A DNA stretch of 33,648 nt from an uncultured Ruminococcus sp. (GTDB lineage: Bacteria; Bacillota; Clostridia; Oscillospirales; Acutalibacteraceae): NCBI GenBank assembly GCA_902785555.1, contig CACZZB010000018.1, positions 1 through 33,648 on the forward strand. The letters are read 5' to 3'. The position numbers and the translations under genes were made by a program. Each line of letters opens with the position of its first letter. Positions within the stretch are counted from its first letter, which is position 1. Positions 20,757 through 30,593 of this stretch are shown one piece after another. The notes beneath the pieces are model-generated. The model was not told where the DNA came from. It saw only the letters and a program-made list of their open reading frames with translations, and did not search any database.

Positions 20757-23582
20757 TCAATTCGACAAATACTTTTTAAGATACCTGCCTGTATATGACT
20801 GCTCATGATTACAAATTTCTTCGGGAGTTCCCGTTGCTATGACGGTTCCTCCTCCGTCACCGCCCTCAGGACCTAAATCTATTATATGGTCAGCTGTTTT
20901 TATAAGGTCAAGATTATGCTCTATCACAACGACTGTATTGCCTTCATCAGCGAATTTCTGTAAGACCTCTATAAGCCTGTGTACATCCGCTATATGAAGT
21001 CCCGTTGTAGGCTCGTCAAGTATATACATCGTCTTTCCCGTTGAACGCTTTGAAAGCTCCGTTGCAAGTTTAACTCTCTGTGCCTCACCGCCTGAAAGTG
21101 TCGTAGCCGACTGTCCCAATTTCACATATCCGAGACCTACATCATGCAGCGTCTTCAACTTTGTGCTTATCTTATTATGATTCACGAAAAATTCCCATGC
21201 TTCATCAACAGTCATTTCAAGAACATCATATATCGACTTTCCCCTGTATTTCACTTCAAGTGTTTCACGGTTATATCTCCTGCCCTTGCACACCTCACAC
21301 GGTACATATACATCAGACAAAAAGTGCATTTCTATCTTGACAATACCATCACCCTGACACGCTTCGCATCTTCCGCCCTTGACATTGAATGAAAATCTTC
21401 CCGAATTGAATCCGTGCATCTTAGCATCAGTCGTCTGTGCAAAAAGCTCTCTTATATCCGTGAATACTCCCGTATATGTTGCAGGATTTGAACGTGGCGT
21501 TCTTCCTATGGGCGACTGATTTATGTCTATCACCTTATCAAGATTTTCAATTCCCTCTATCCTGTCGCAATTCACGGGCAATGCCCTTGCACCGTTCAGT
21601 TCCTCTGCCAATTTCTTGTACAGAATCTCATTTATCAAAGATGATTTTCCGGAACCCGATACTCCCGTAACACATATAAATTTTCCCAGCGGAAATTCAA
21701 CGTCTATATTCTTCAGATTATTCTGCCTTGCACCGACAACCTTCAGTATCTTTCCATTGCCCTCACGTCTTTTTTCGGGTACAGGTATATACATCTTCTT
21801 GCTGAGATACTGTCCCGTCAACGAACGCTCACACTTCTTTATATCCTCAACACTTCCTGCACAGACCAATTCTCCTCCGTTAACGCCTGCACCGGGTCCT
21901 ATATCTATTATATGATCTGCCGCATACATTGTGTCTTCATCATGTTCAACTACAATAACAGTATTGCCCAAATCACGCAGATTTTTCAGTGTAGCTATCA
22001 ATTTGTCGTTATCTCTCTGATGCAGTCCTATACTCGGTTCATCAAGTATATACAGCACTCCCGACAATGATGAACCTATCTGAGTTGCAAGCCTTATTCT
22101 CTGACTTTCACCGCCCGAAAGAGTCCCTGCCGACCTTGACAGCGTTAAATACGACAACCCCACGCTTTTCAGGAAATTCAGACGGCTTTCTATCTCTTTT
22201 GTGATAGATTTTGCTATGAATCTTTCCCTCTCCGAAAGCGTCGCATTTTTTGTAAACTCTATCGCCTGTTCGACAGACATATCACAGAATTCACTTATAT
22301 TCATATCTCCGATAGTCACAGAAAGGCTCTCGGGTGACAGTCTTCTTCCGTTGCAGGCATCACACGGCACGGCTGACATATATCCCTCAATTTCAGACTT
22401 TACCCAATTACTCTGTGTTTCACGGAATCTTCTTTCAAGATTATTTATTATTCCCTCAAATTCAGTATTATAAACACCCGAACCGTATTCGTTCTTACGG
22501 TGAATGGTTATCTTTTCCCCTTTGGTTCCATACAGAATGATATCCATAATTTCATCAGGCAGGTCTTTTACGGGAGTGTCAAGCGAAAATTTGTATTTTT
22601 CCGCCAGTGCTTCAAAGTACATTGTTGCAATGGTACTTCCCTCCATTGCCCAGCCGCTTCCTTTTATCGCTCCCTGTCTTACTGACTTGTTCCAATCGGG
22701 AACTATACGGTTTATATCTATCTGCATGAATACGCCCAAGCCCGTGCATTTCTTACATGCTCCATAGGGATTATTGAATGAAAACATTCTCGGACTTAAT
22801 TCATCTATACTTACTCCATGTTCGGGACAAGCATAATTCTGTGAAAAAAGGATATCCTCTCCTCCGTTCACGGAAACCAATATCAATCCTCCGGACAGCT
22901 TCGAGGCTGTTTCAACAGAATCCGCAAGCCTTGAACGTATATCGGGCTTTATCACAAGTCTGTCTATGACTATATCAAGATTATGCTTTTTATTCTTTTC
23001 GAGTTTTATCTCCTCCGACAAGTCATATATTATCCCGTCAGCACGCACTCTGACAAATCCGCCCTTTGCCGCTGATTCAAGCTCTTTTCTGTGTTCGCCC
23101 TTTTTTGCCCTTACAACAGGTGACATTACCTGTATTTTTGTCTTTTCGGGCATTTCAAGCACCTTGTCAACTATCTGGTCAACCGTCTGCTGTCTTATCT
23201 CTCTTCCGCATACCGGACAATGCGGTATTCCTATCCTTGCATACATCAATCGGAGATAATCATATATTTCCGTCACTGTGCCCACCGTTGAACGTGGATT
23301 CTTTGAAGTTGTCTTTTGGTCTATCGAAATAGACGGTGAAAGTCCGTCTATGCTGTCAACATCAGGCTTATCCATCTGACCCAAAAACATCCTTGCATAC
23401 GATGACAATGATTCAACATATCTCCTCTGCCCCTCCGCATACAGCGTATCAAACGCAAGTGATGACTTTCCCGAACCCGACAGTCCTGTTATTACAACAA
23501 GTTCATCTTTCGGTATATCAACATTTATGTTTTTCAAATTATGTTCTCTTGCACCTTTTACCTCTATTTTCTTGAATGCCAT
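20757..23582 (-). CDS. uvrA: Excinuclease ABC subunit A
   Basis: DNA-damage sensor of nucleotide excision repair; with UvrB it scans DNA and loads UvrB at lesions. Length is 941 residues, as in the family. The first ATPase has GLSGSGKSS, and the second has GVSGSGKSS. Zinc modules are CPVCGRE, CPEHGVS...CKKCTGLG with CDACNGRR, and CEACQGDG with [11 protein letters not shown] signatures LSGGESQRI and LSGGEAQRV and the Walker B motifs [11 protein letters not shown] and [11 protein letters not shown] are all present. The start is ATG 23582, preceded by GAGGG; the upstream open codons lie inside the plsY terminator. The gene reads as intact. Confidence 0.97.
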   Translation of the reverse strand: MAFKKIEVKGAREHNLKNINVDIPKDELVVITGLSGSGKSSLAFDTLYAEGQRRYVESLSSYARMFLGQMDKPDVDSIDGLSPSISIDQKTTSKNPRSTVGTVTEIYDYLRLMYARIGIPHCPVCGREIRQQTVDQIVDKVLEMPEKTKIQVMSPVVRAKKGEHRKELESAAKGGFVRVRADGIIYDLSEEIKLEKNKKHNLDIVIDRLVIKPDIRSRLADSVETASKLSGGLILVSVNGGEDILFSQNYACPEHGVSIDELSPRMFSFNNPYGACKKCTGLGVFMQIDINRIVPDWNKSVRQGAIKGSGWAMEGSTIATMYFEALAEKYKFSLDTPVKDLPDEIMDIILYGTKGEKITIHRKNEYGSGVYNTEFEGIINNLERRFRETQSNWVKSEIEGYMSAVPCDACNGRRLSPESLSVTIGDMNISEFCDMSVEQAIEFTKNATLSERERFIAKSITKEIESRLNFLKSVGLSYLTLSRSAGTLSGGESQRIRLATQIGSSLSGVLYILDEPSIGLHQRDNDKLIATLKNLRDLGNTVIVVEHDEDTMYAADHIIDIGPGAGVNGGELVCAGSVEDIKKCERSLTGQYLSKKMYIPVPEKRREGNGKILKVVGARQNNLKNIDVEFPLGKFICVTGVSGSGKSSLINEILYKKLAEELNGARALPVNCDRIEGIENLDKVIDINQSPIGRTPRSNPATYTGVFTDIRELFAQTTDAKMHGFNSGRFSFNVKGGRCEACQGDGIVKIEMHFLSDVYVPCEVCKGRRYNRETLEVKYRGKSIYDVLEMTVDEAWEFFVNHNKISTKLKTLHDVGLGYVKLGQSATTLSGGEAQRVKLATELSKRSTGKTMYILDEPTTGLHIADVHRLIEVLQKFADEGNTVVVIEHNLDLIKTADHIIDLGPEGGDGGGTVIATGTPEEICNHEQSYTGRYLKKYLSN

Positions 23583-23605
23583 TATATATTTTCCCTCTCT
23601 TTTAT

Positions 23606-23643
23606 AAAAAAGGCTCAAACCTTTTAGCACTTTGGTTCAAGCC
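23606..23643 (-). terminator. Terminator between plsY and uvrA
   Basis: On the minus strand GGCTTGAACC (23643-23634) pairs with GGTTTGAGCC (23621-23612), one G-U pair, then T6. It ends only about 24 bases before the uvrA start codon, so uvrA depends on read-through, a promoter inside plsY, or attenuation. Confidence 0.8.
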
Positions 23644-23653
23644 CGAAAAATTC

Positions 23654-24367
23654 TTATTTTTTTGCAGTTATCTTTTTTTCCTCGCCTTTTAAAAGTCTTT
23701 TGATATTATCCTTATGACGGACAATTACAAGTATACCTGTCAGAAGTGCAAGTACAGCCGAATACCATACAAACGACATTGACGGATTCTGTAAAGGCGT
23801 AACAACTCCCAATACACCGTTATGGTCAAGAATCCTCAATACAAAGGCTGTTATCGGATACATTGACGCATTTACCAAAGCACACACCGATATTATTTTC
23901 GTAGCCGTGAAGACTATAACAAATATCAGAAGTGCAACTATAAGTACCCTCCAATCAGTCATAAGCATGACCGAGGCTGTTGTAACGACACCTTTGCCGC
24001 CTTTGAATTTATAATAAACGGGCATTGTATGACCCACTACTGCAAAAAGTCCTGCCGTGCACATAAGATAATTCTGATACAAAACAGGCTCTCCCCACAT
24101 CAGAAAATACGATATTGCAACGGATATGACACCTTTCAGGAAATCCCCTACAAATGTTATTATCGCCGGAACTTTTCCGACACACCTGAGTACATTTGTA
24201 AATCCTGCATTGCCGCTGCCCATTGTTCTTATATCCTTGTGCATGACTATTTTGGTTACTATTATCGAAGTATTGACACTGCTCATAAGATACGCTGCAA
24301 ATACCGCTATTATTATTCTTACCCAATACTGCGAAAAAAATTCTCCCAATTCTCCCACAAAAAACAC
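23654..24367 (-). CDS. plsY: Glycerol-3-phosphate acyltransferase PlsY
   Basis: Membrane enzyme that acylates glycerol-3-phosphate from acyl-phosphate, the first step of phospholipid synthesis in Gram-positive bacteria. The family motifs are present in order: GSGNAGFTN (about residues 51-59), GDFLKG, GHTMPVYYKFKGGKG and, at the end, VRHKDNIKRLLKGEE. It is longer than usual (237 rather than about 200), with an extra loop in ILDHNGVLGVVTPLQNPSM. The start is uncertain: GTG 24367 is used, but GTG 24358 is possible and neither has a clear ribosome binding site. Confidence 0.92.
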   Translation of the reverse strand: MFFVGELGEFFSQYWVRIIIAVFAAYLMSSVNTSIIVTKIVMHKDIRTMGSGNAGFTNVLRCVGKVPAIITFVGDFLKGVISVAISYFLMWGEPVLYQNYLMCTAGLFAVVGHTMPVYYKFKGGKGVVTTASVMLMTDWRVLIVALLIFVIVFTATKIISVCALVNASMYPITAFVLRILDHNGVLGVVTPLQNPSMSFVWYSAVLALLTGILVIVRHKDNIKRLLKGEEKKITAKK

Positions 24368-24412
24368 CCCATAATTTAATTATCCGAAATTTTACAATAA
24401 CCTGCAGCACAC

Positions 24413-24449
24413 AATTAATTGCACATTGCTAACTGCTAATTGCTAATTA
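24413..24449. repeat. Degenerate 7-bp repeat array after der
   Basis: On the minus strand the der stop codon leads straight into AATTAGC, AATTAGC, AGTTAGC, AATGTGC, AATTAAT. It has the same period and the same position relative to a stop codon as the array at 7177-7247, with a different heptad. Confidence 0.65.
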
Positions 24450-25772
24450 TTTCTTGTCGCTTCGTTCCCTTATGATGAATCTTATCGGAGTTCCCTGCAT
24501 ACCGAAGGTTTCACGGATACGGTTTTCAAGGTATCTCTGATATGAAAAATGGAACAATTCCGCTGAATTTACGAAGCATACAAATGTAGGCGGCTTTACC
24601 GATGCCTGTGTCATGTAAAGTATTTTTAAGCGTCTGCCCTTGTCTGTCGGAGGCTGGACTCTTGCAGTCGCCTCTGCGAGCAAATCGTTCAACATACCTG
24701 TCGATATCCTCATAGCTGCCGAATTTACGACTGTCACTATCAGTTCAAAAAGACGGTCAAGTCTTTGTCCTGTTTTTGCCGAAATGAATACCATTGGTGC
24801 ATAGGACATGAATGAAAAATCATTTTCAAGTTTTTTCCTGTACTCGTTCATGGTCTTATCATTTTTCTCGACAGCATCCCATTTATTGACCGCTATTATA
24901 CACGCTTTGCCCGATTCATGTGCAAGTCCCGCTATTTTTGAATCCTGCTCGGTAAATCCGACTGCCGCATCTATCATGACAATACACACATCACTGCGTT
25001 CTATCGCCATTTTTGCACGGATTATACTGTACTTTTCTATATCGTCCTCAATGCGGCTGTTTCTTCTGATACCTGCCGTATCGGTCAGTCTGAATCTGCC
25101 GAATTTATTTTCTATCCCTGTGTCAATACTGTCACGGGTCGTTCCTGCAATGTTTGAAACGATACATCTTTCCTCACCGGTTATCTTATTGACAAGCGAT
25201 GACTTTCCTGCATTCGGTCTGCCTATTATCGCAACACTTATCGTATCGCTTTCATCTTCATTCTGTGACTGTTCGGGAAGATTCTCGAACACTGCATCCA
25301 ACAGATCACCTGTACCGTGACCATGCACCGAAGATACCTGTATAGGTTCGCCCAAGCCGAGATTATAAAACTCATAGAAATTCGGGTCGGGTTCTCCTAC
25401 CCTGTCACACTTATTTACACACAATACAACAGGTCTGCCGCTTTTCTGGAGCATTGACGCCACTTCATGGTCGGTCGCCACAAGACCGCTGTTGATATCG
25501 GTAACAAGAATTATCACATCTGCCGCTTCTATGGCAAGCTGTGCCTGTCTTCTCATCTGCTTCAATATAATGTCATCAGAATACGGTTCTATACCGCCTG
25601 TATCTACAAGTGATATTTTTCTGTTTCTCCACTCACACTCACCGAATATCCTGTCACGGGTCACTCCCGGTGTATCATTTACTATTGCTATTCTTTCCCC
25701 GACCAATTTGTTGAAAAGTGTCGATTTTCCCACATTTGGTCTGCCTACTATCGCAACTACGGGTTTGGACAT
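24447..25772 (-). CDS. der: Ribosome-associated GTPase Der (EngA)
   Basis: Tandem-GTPase assembly factor for the 50S subunit. The 441 residues contain two G domains and a KH-like C-terminal domain (about 355-441, with KILYMTQASVKPPTFVCFVN). The first P-loop is GRPNVGKST with DTGG and NKCD; the second is GRPNAGKSS with DTAG and NKWD. The start is ATG 25772 with GGGGTGAT upstream. It follows rpmF after a terminator, so it may partly rely on read-through. Confidence 0.96.
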   Translation of the reverse strand: MSKPVVAIVGRPNVGKSTLFNKLVGERIAIVNDTPGVTRDRIFGECEWRNRKISLVDTGGIEPYSDDIILKQMRRQAQLAIEAADVIILVTDINSGLVATDHEVASMLQKSGRPVVLCVNKCDRVGEPDPNFYEFYNLGLGEPIQVSSVHGHGTGDLLDAVFENLPEQSQNEDESDTISVAIIGRPNAGKSSLVNKITGEERCIVSNIAGTTRDSIDTGIENKFGRFRLTDTAGIRRNSRIEDDIEKYSIIRAKMAIERSDVCIVMIDAAVGFTEQDSKIAGLAHESGKACIIAVNKWDAVEKNDKTMNEYRKKLENDFSFMSYAPMVFISAKTGQRLDRLFELIVTVVNSAAMRISTGMLNDLLAEATARVQPPTDKGRRLKILYMTQASVKPPTFVCFVNSAELFHFSYQRYLENRIRETFGMQGTPIRFIIRERSDKK

Positions 25773-25796
25773 TTTATCACCCCTATTCCTGAATAA

Positions 25797-25833
25797 AAAA
25801 ACAAAAAAGAGAAGGAAAATAAACTCCTTCTCT
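25797..25833 (-). terminator. Terminator after rpmF
   Basis: On the minus strand AGAGAAGGA (25833-25825) pairs with TCCTTCTCT (25816-25808), followed by a long T-run interrupted once by G. It lies in the rpmF-der gap. Confidence 0.8.
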
Positions 25834-25870
25834 GTTTTCATGAAAAAATGGAAGGCTGTCAAAAAAATAA

Positions 25871-26053
25871 TCAAGCCTCTTGTTTAATTACTTCTCTGCC
25901 GTTGTAAGTGCCGCAGTTTGTGCATACCCTGTGAGCAAGTTTGAACTCACCGCACTGAGGGCATTTTGCAAGAGCAGGAGCTTCAAGTTTCCATACTGCC
26001 GAACGTCTTGTGTTCTTTCTTGCCTTAGAAGTTTTTCTCTTTGGTACTGCCAT
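25871..26053 (-). CDS. rpmF: 50S ribosomal protein L32
   Basis: A 60-residue ribosomal protein with the typical basic start [17 protein letters not shown] and a zinc ribbon (CPQCGEF, then [12 protein letters not shown]). All four cysteines are kept, so this is the zinc-binding form. AAGGAGG lies nine bases before the ATG. It follows yceD, the usual pairing. Confidence 0.97.
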   Translation of the reverse strand: MAVPKRKTSKARKNTRRSAVWKLEAPALAKCPQCGEFKLAHRVCTNCGTYNGREVIKQEA

Positions 26054-26087
26054 TGTAATTTACCTCCTTGAATAAAAGTACTGAAAA

Positions 26088-26573
26088 TCATTCTGACAGG
26101 AGCTGTTTCAGCACTGCCAACCTCGGGTCTGTTTCCTTTTCGGAACAGGAACATTTCCCTTCATTAAGATTTTTTCCGCACTTTGGACACAAGCCCTTAC
26201 AGGATTCTTTGCAAAGGAACTTTGACGGCAGTTCCAAAAGAATATCATCTCTGAGTAAAGACACAGTATCGAGCTTATAGTCAGGTGCTTGTATATAGTC
26301 ATCACTGCTTTCGTCTGAAAGTTCTGTGACGAGAATATGACTGAATTTAAAGGCATAGTCTTTCTCCGTAAAAACAGCACATCGGTCGCAGTCGGCACTG
26401 TAAGTGAATTTTGCCTCAGCCCCGAATATAACGAGTCCTGCCCTGTTTCTCACGGAAATATCGACCGAAACAGGTTTGCGGAAGTTTTCACGCATATCGG
26501 AAAATTCCATTTCCTCATGCGTTGAGAGACTCTCGTTCTCGTTTAAAAATATCTTTTTCAGTTCAAGAATCAT
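26088..26573 (-). CDS. yceD: DUF177/YceD family protein
   Basis: A 161-residue protein of the YceD family, encoded directly upstream of L32 as in most bacteria and thought to take part in 23S rRNA or L32 accumulation. The central motif CDRC (about 82-85) and the C-terminal block CKGLCPKCGKNLNEGKCSC are present. The ribosome binding site GGAGG is eight bases from the ATG. Confidence 0.9.
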   Translation of the reverse strand: MILELKKIFLNENESLSTHEEMEFSDMRENFRKPVSVDISVRNRAGLVIFGAEAKFTYSADCDRCAVFTEKDYAFKFSHILVTELSDESSDDYIQAPDYKLDTVSLLRDDILLELPSKFLCKESCKGLCPKCGKNLNEGKCSCSEKETDPRLAVLKQLLSE

Positions 26574-26613
26574 AAAGCCCGCCTCCGCCTAATTATTTAA
26601 AACGCCTTTTTCT

Positions 26614-26642
26614 ATTATAAATATCAAAAAGCACTTTGTCAA
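26614..26642 (-). promoter_or_regulatory. Consensus promoter of yceD-rpmF
   Basis: On the minus strand TTGACA (26642-26637), 17 bases, TATAAT (26619-26614): a perfect sigma-A consensus, as expected for a ribosomal-protein operon. Confidence 0.85.
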
Positions 26643-26659
26643 TAGATTTTTTGCAAATA

Positions 26660-27952
26660 TTATTTATTTTTATCCGAATTTTTGCTTTCGATATGAAGTT
26701 CACCGTTGCCGTCCTGTGTAATGCAGTAAAGACTGCTTTTGCCAAGAACGTATATTCTTTTATCCGATATCTTCACTTTTCTTGCATCCGTTGACAAGGT
26801 CACAGATGATAATTTTTTGCCTTTTGAATTATATATCGCCATCTCACCGTCATCAAAAAGAACCGTTGTATTTCCGTTTGAATAATCGGATGAAATTACT
26901 TTTCGGTTCGTAAATATTCCCGACAGTACATCACCCTCGGCATCTGCCATTAAAATATCACATTCTCTGCCGTCGGGCGTTGAGGAAAGCGACATTATCA
27001 TACCGTTCTGTCTGCTTAAATCGTATTCCGTTATAAACCTTGAATGATAATCTATATCTTTTTTCGAGCCTTTTCCTATATCTATGTAATAAGCCGATTT
27101 ATCTGCAACTGCAACAGCATTTCCGTTATCAAGATATTTCAGGTCATATATAAATACATCATCAAATTCATATCTCTGCATATAACTGCTCTGTGAAAAA
27201 TCCAATACATATATTGCCGAAAGCAATCCGCCGTTTTTTGCGGATATCCCCGACACTACCGCACGTCTTCCGTCTTTGCTTATCGAAACCCTGTTTACAT
27301 AAAAATCCGCAAAAGAATATGTATACATCTCAAGACCGTCTGACCTGTATGCAGTCAATTTTCCGAGATAATTCTCATTGTCGGTAAGAAGACAGTAAAC
27401 ACCGTTGGGAGATATATCTCCGCAAAAAATATTATTTCCAACATTGTCACTTCTGACTATACTGTTTCTGTTGATAATTGTATAGCCCGTTGCTCCTATA
27501 TTATAAACAATTGAATAATTTGAATTTGTGCTCAATGCGGGATTTGCGTATGCGTGATTGAAGCTCTGATACTTTCCGGCATTGGGATTCAGTACAGCGA
27601 CTGATGTTTCGGTGCAGTAAACAGGTGCTCCGTCCATAAGGTCAAAATTATCCGTATCAACATCCGCCCCCGAAAAGCTCGCCGGATAGCCTTCGCCCTC
27701 GGTTTTTCCCAAAAGGTCATACTCCACCCAATGAGATATATTATCAGGTGTCAGTTTATCTATATTTGCCCATATAATGACCAATACTACCGAGATAAAA
27801 ATTATCAGAAAGACTTTAAAAAAATGCTTTGTGGCGTGTTCCGGCAACGGCTCATCATCATTTAAATCATTCAACGGCTGGTCTTCATAGCTTAAATGCT
27901 CTCTTTCCTTTCCTTTTTTAAGGCTGTTTATATATTCTCTGCTTTTTTTCAT
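26660..27952 (-). CDS. DUF5711 membrane-anchored beta-propeller protein
   Basis: A 430-residue protein with a short charged cytoplasmic N-terminus, a single membrane helix (about residues 45-62, FFKVFLIIFISVVLVIIW) and a large extracytoplasmic domain of repeated beta-blades (for example VAVLNPNAGKYQSF, IFCGDISPNGVYCLLT, RVSISKDGRRAVVSG). This matches DUF5711. It is probably a surface-exposed seven-bladed scaffold of unknown ligand. It is the last gene of the ecfA2-ecfT-truA unit, 15 bases from truA. Confidence 0.83.
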   Translation of the reverse strand: MKKSREYINSLKKGKEREHLSYEDQPLNDLNDDEPLPEHATKHFFKVFLIIFISVVLVIIWANIDKLTPDNISHWVEYDLLGKTEGEGYPASFSGADVDTDNFDLMDGAPVYCTETSVAVLNPNAGKYQSFNHAYANPALSTNSNYSIVYNIGATGYTIINRNSIVRSDNVGNNIFCGDISPNGVYCLLTDNENYLGKLTAYRSDGLEMYTYSFADFYVNRVSISKDGRRAVVSGISAKNGGLLSAIYVLDFSQSSYMQRYEFDDVFIYDLKYLDNGNAVAVADKSAYYIDIGKGSKKDIDYHSRFITEYDLSRQNGMIMSLSSTPDGRECDILMADAEGDVLSGIFTNRKVISSDYSNGNTTVLFDDGEMAIYNSKGKKLSSVTLSTDARKVKISDKRIYVLGKSSLYCITQDGNGELHIESKNSDKNK

Positions 27953-27967
27953 ATATTTTCCTTTCTT

Positions 27968-28708
27968 TCAATAAAAAACTTTATTGAGATATAAACCATG
28001 TGCAGGAGCTTTCGGACCGGATCTTGTACGGTCGAGAGCATTCAATATATCCGGAATATCCGACGGTTTGAATTTCCCCTCCGATACATTCAAAAGCGTT
28101 CCGACTATTATCCTTACCATATTATATAAGAACCCGTCAGCCTGTATCCTGACTGTTATAAGACTGCCTTCCCTGCTGACATCAAGCTCTGTCACGGTTC
28201 GGTGAAAATCTCCTTTTTCCCTGTTGCCGTCCACTGTGCAGAATGATGTAAAATCATGCCTGCCTCTCAAATATTCACACGCTTCATTCATGCTGTCGAT
28301 ATCCGTGTCATACCAATAATGCAGTGCATACCCCTCACGAAAAGGATCTCTTATCCTGCTGTTCCAAATTTTATATATATATTCCTTGCCCTTGCATGAA
28401 TATCTTGCATGAAAATCCTCCGGCATCTCAAAAGCCTGAAATACCGCTATATCTTTCGGAAGTCTGCTGTTGAGTGCATATATCAGCCTCATACATTCTA
28501 TCTTATGCTCGGTATGAAAATTGAGACAATACATATTTGCATGGACTCCCGAATCTGTACGGCTGCAGCCCTTTATTTCGGGCAATTCCCCTATTATACT
28601 CTGCAAGGCATTTTGAAAAGTTTCCTGAACGGTCACTGCATTGTTCTGAATCTGCCATCCGTGATAATTACTGCCGTCATATTTCATTTTTATCAATATA
28701 TTTCTCAT
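27968..28708 (-). CDS. truA: tRNA pseudouridine(38-40) synthase
   Basis: Converts uridines 38-40 of tRNA anticodon arms to pseudouridine. The catalytic Asp is in GCSRTDSGVHA (about residues 47-57); YDGSNYHGWQ at the N-terminus and GFLYNMVRIIVGTLL near the C-terminus are family blocks. The 246 residues are normal. Its ATG overlaps the ecfT stop by four bases. Confidence 0.95.
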   Translation of the reverse strand: MRNILIKMKYDGSNYHGWQIQNNAVTVQETFQNALQSIIGELPEIKGCSRTDSGVHANMYCLNFHTEHKIECMRLIYALNSRLPKDIAVFQAFEMPEDFHARYSCKGKEYIYKIWNSRIRDPFREGYALHYWYDTDIDSMNEACEYLRGRHDFTSFCTVDGNREKGDFHRTVTELDVSREGSLITVRIQADGFLYNMVRIIVGTLLNVSEGKFKPSDIPDILNALDRTRSGPKAPAHGLYLNKVFY

Positions 28709-29520
28709 ATCATCACCGTCTTAAAATATATATTGCAAAGTATAACTCCTGTAAATATCACTATGCAAAACAGCAGCCCTATCAAGTCGACTATCGTAAA
28801 TTTCAGTTGTTTCATTCTTGTTCTGCCATTGCCTCCGTTATAGCAACGACATTCCATTGCCATTGCAAGATCACCCGCACGTCTGAAGGATGATACAAAC
28901 AGCGGTATAAGAACAGGTATCAATGCCTTTATCCTCTTTATTATTCCTCCGCTCTCCATGTCTGCCCCTCTTGCTTTTTGGGCATTCATTATTTTATCCG
29001 CTTCTTCAAGAAGTACAGGGATAAATCTCAGTGCTATCGTCATCATCATTGCTATTTCATGCACTTTTACATGAAATATCGTCAAAGGCTTCATGATTTT
29101 TTCAAGTGCATCGGTCAGGTCTGACGGTGAAGTTGTGAACGTCAGTATAGAACTCACCATTACAAGAGTAGCTATCCTTATCGTAACAAACAAAGCATTG
29201 CTCAGTCCCCCATCGGTAATTTTTATAAACTGCCATTCCCAGAGGACATTTCCCGTACCGTAAAAAATATTCAGTATTCCCGTGAATATTACTACAAACA
29301 ATATCACCCTCATACTCTTTAGGTACATCATGAACTTTATCCTTGTCAAAAAAACTATCAGTAATGACGATAATGTTATAAGCAATAATGAAACATAATT
29401 TCCGGCTGCAAATATAAAAACTATATATGCTATCAGAAGCAGTATCTTTGAACGTGCATCCAGACGGTGAATTATCGACTTTCCGGGCATAAACTGTCCC
29501 AGTGTTATATCTCTTACCAT
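28705..29520 (-). CDS. ecfT: Energy-coupling factor transporter transmembrane protein EcfT
   Basis: The membrane scaffold of ECF (group II) vitamin/metal importers. The 271 residues carry about five hydrophobic helices and the two coupling motifs that contact the ATPases: AQKARGAD and ECRCYNGGNGRTRM (the second A-R-G-type motif). It is paired with one ATPase gene upstream and with truA downstream, the usual Clostridia order. Confidence 0.94.
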   Translation of the reverse strand: MVRDITLGQFMPGKSIIHRLDARSKILLLIAYIVFIFAAGNYVSLLLITLSSLLIVFLTRIKFMMYLKSMRVILFVVIFTGILNIFYGTGNVLWEWQFIKITDGGLSNALFVTIRIATLVMVSSILTFTTSPSDLTDALEKIMKPLTIFHVKVHEIAMMMTIALRFIPVLLEEADKIMNAQKARGADMESGGIIKRIKALIPVLIPLFVSSFRRAGDLAMAMECRCYNGGNGRTRMKQLKFTIVDLIGLLFCIVIFTGVILCNIYFKTVMI

Positions 29521-29523
29521 AAT

Positions 29524-30387
29524 TTATCCTTCCTTCTTACTTCCAAGATAGTTTATTATTTCATTAAAAGCCTGTTCCACTGTAAGTATATCCTGATTTA
29601 TAGGTATACCTTTTTCTTTAAGCAGCATCATTATTTTTGTTACCTGCGGAACTCTCAGTCCTGTATTTTCAAGCTCCCTGCCCCTTGAAAATACATTTTT
29701 CGGAGTATCGAGCATCAGTTTTTTACCGTGCTCCATTACAAGTATCCTGTCGGCAACTCTCGCTATATCCTCCATACTGTGAGATACAAGTATAACAGTA
29801 TTTTTATTTGCATCATGATAATCCCTTATCTGTGAAAGCAAGGCATCCCTTCCCAAAGGGTCAAGTCCTGCCGTTGGTTCATCAAGTATCAGCACTTCAG
29901 GATTCATTGCAACTACTCCCGCAATGGCTGCCCTTCTTTTTTCACCGCCGGACAGGTCAAACGGTGATTTATCCAGCAATTCCTTTTTCAGACCCGTGAA
30001 TTCAGCCGCTTTTCTGACTCTTTCGTCAATTTCCTGCTCATCAAGTCCCATATTTCTCGGACCGTATGAAATATCTTTATACACTGTTTCATCAAACAAC
30101 TGATACTCGGGATACTGAAACACCATTCCTACTTTGAATCTTACATTCTTTATTTTTTTGGGTTCTTCCCAGATATCCTTATCATTTAAGTATACTTTTC
30201 CGCTTGTCGGCTTCAAAAGACCGTTCAAAAGCTGTACAAGAGTTGATTTGCCCGAACCCGTATGTCCTATAACGCCGATAAACTCACCTTTTTCTATTTC
30301 AAAGCTCACTTCCGAAAGAGCAGTTTTTTCAAAAGAAGTTCCTGCTCCGTAAACAAGACTTAAGTTTTCCGCTTTTATAACTGCCAT
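29524..30387 (-). CDS. ecfA2: Energy-coupling factor transporter ATPase (EcfA2-type)
   Basis: A 287-residue ATPase of the ECF module that powers uptake through EcfT and various S components. Walker A GHTGSGKST (about 41-49), signature LSGGEKRR, Walker B VLILDEPTAGLD and the His switch (SHSMED) are intact. The start VIKAENLSLVYGAGTSFEKTA is typical of EcfA2, which follows EcfA1 in most Firmicutes. Here no second ATPase gene lies upstream; instead a promoter and a divergent gene are found. ATG 30387 has GGAGG eight bases upstream; the earlier in-frame start lies before it. Confidence 0.92.
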   Translation of the reverse strand: MAVIKAENLSLVYGAGTSFEKTALSEVSFEIEKGEFIGVIGHTGSGKSTLVQLLNGLLKPTSGKVYLNDKDIWEEPKKIKNVRFKVGMVFQYPEYQLFDETVYKDISYGPRNMGLDEQEIDERVRKAAEFTGLKKELLDKSPFDLSGGEKRRAAIAGVVAMNPEVLILDEPTAGLDPLGRDALLSQIRDYHDANKNTVILVSHSMEDIARVADRILVMEHGKKLMLDTPKNVFSRGRELENTGLRVPQVTKIMMLLKEKGIPINQDILTVEQAFNEIINYLGSKKEG

Positions 30388-30420
30388 ATTATTTTCCTCC
30401 ACATATTTTTCAACTACTAT

Positions 30421-30449
30421 ATTATAAATTTTTATCATACCAATGTCAA
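30421..30449 (-). promoter_or_regulatory. Consensus promoter of the ecfA2-ecfT-truA-DUF5711 operon
   Basis: On the minus strand TTGACA (30449-30444), 17 bases, TATAAT (30426-30421). Confidence 0.85.
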
Positions 30450-30499
30450 CATTTATTTTATTTGTACATTATGCACTATAATCGACAAATTATTTCTAC

Positions 30500-30528
30500 T
30501 TGCAATATATTTTTTACAGTTATATAAT
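30500..30528 (+). promoter_or_regulatory. Promoter of the secreted lysozyme-like gene
   Basis: TTGCAA (30500-30505), 17 bases, TATAAT (30523-30528); the leader is about 60 bases. Confidence 0.7.
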
Positions 30529-30593
30529 AATAATTGTTACAATTATGATACGGATGTTAATTTTTTGTAAAAAAGAAACGAGGTTTTGTTTTC

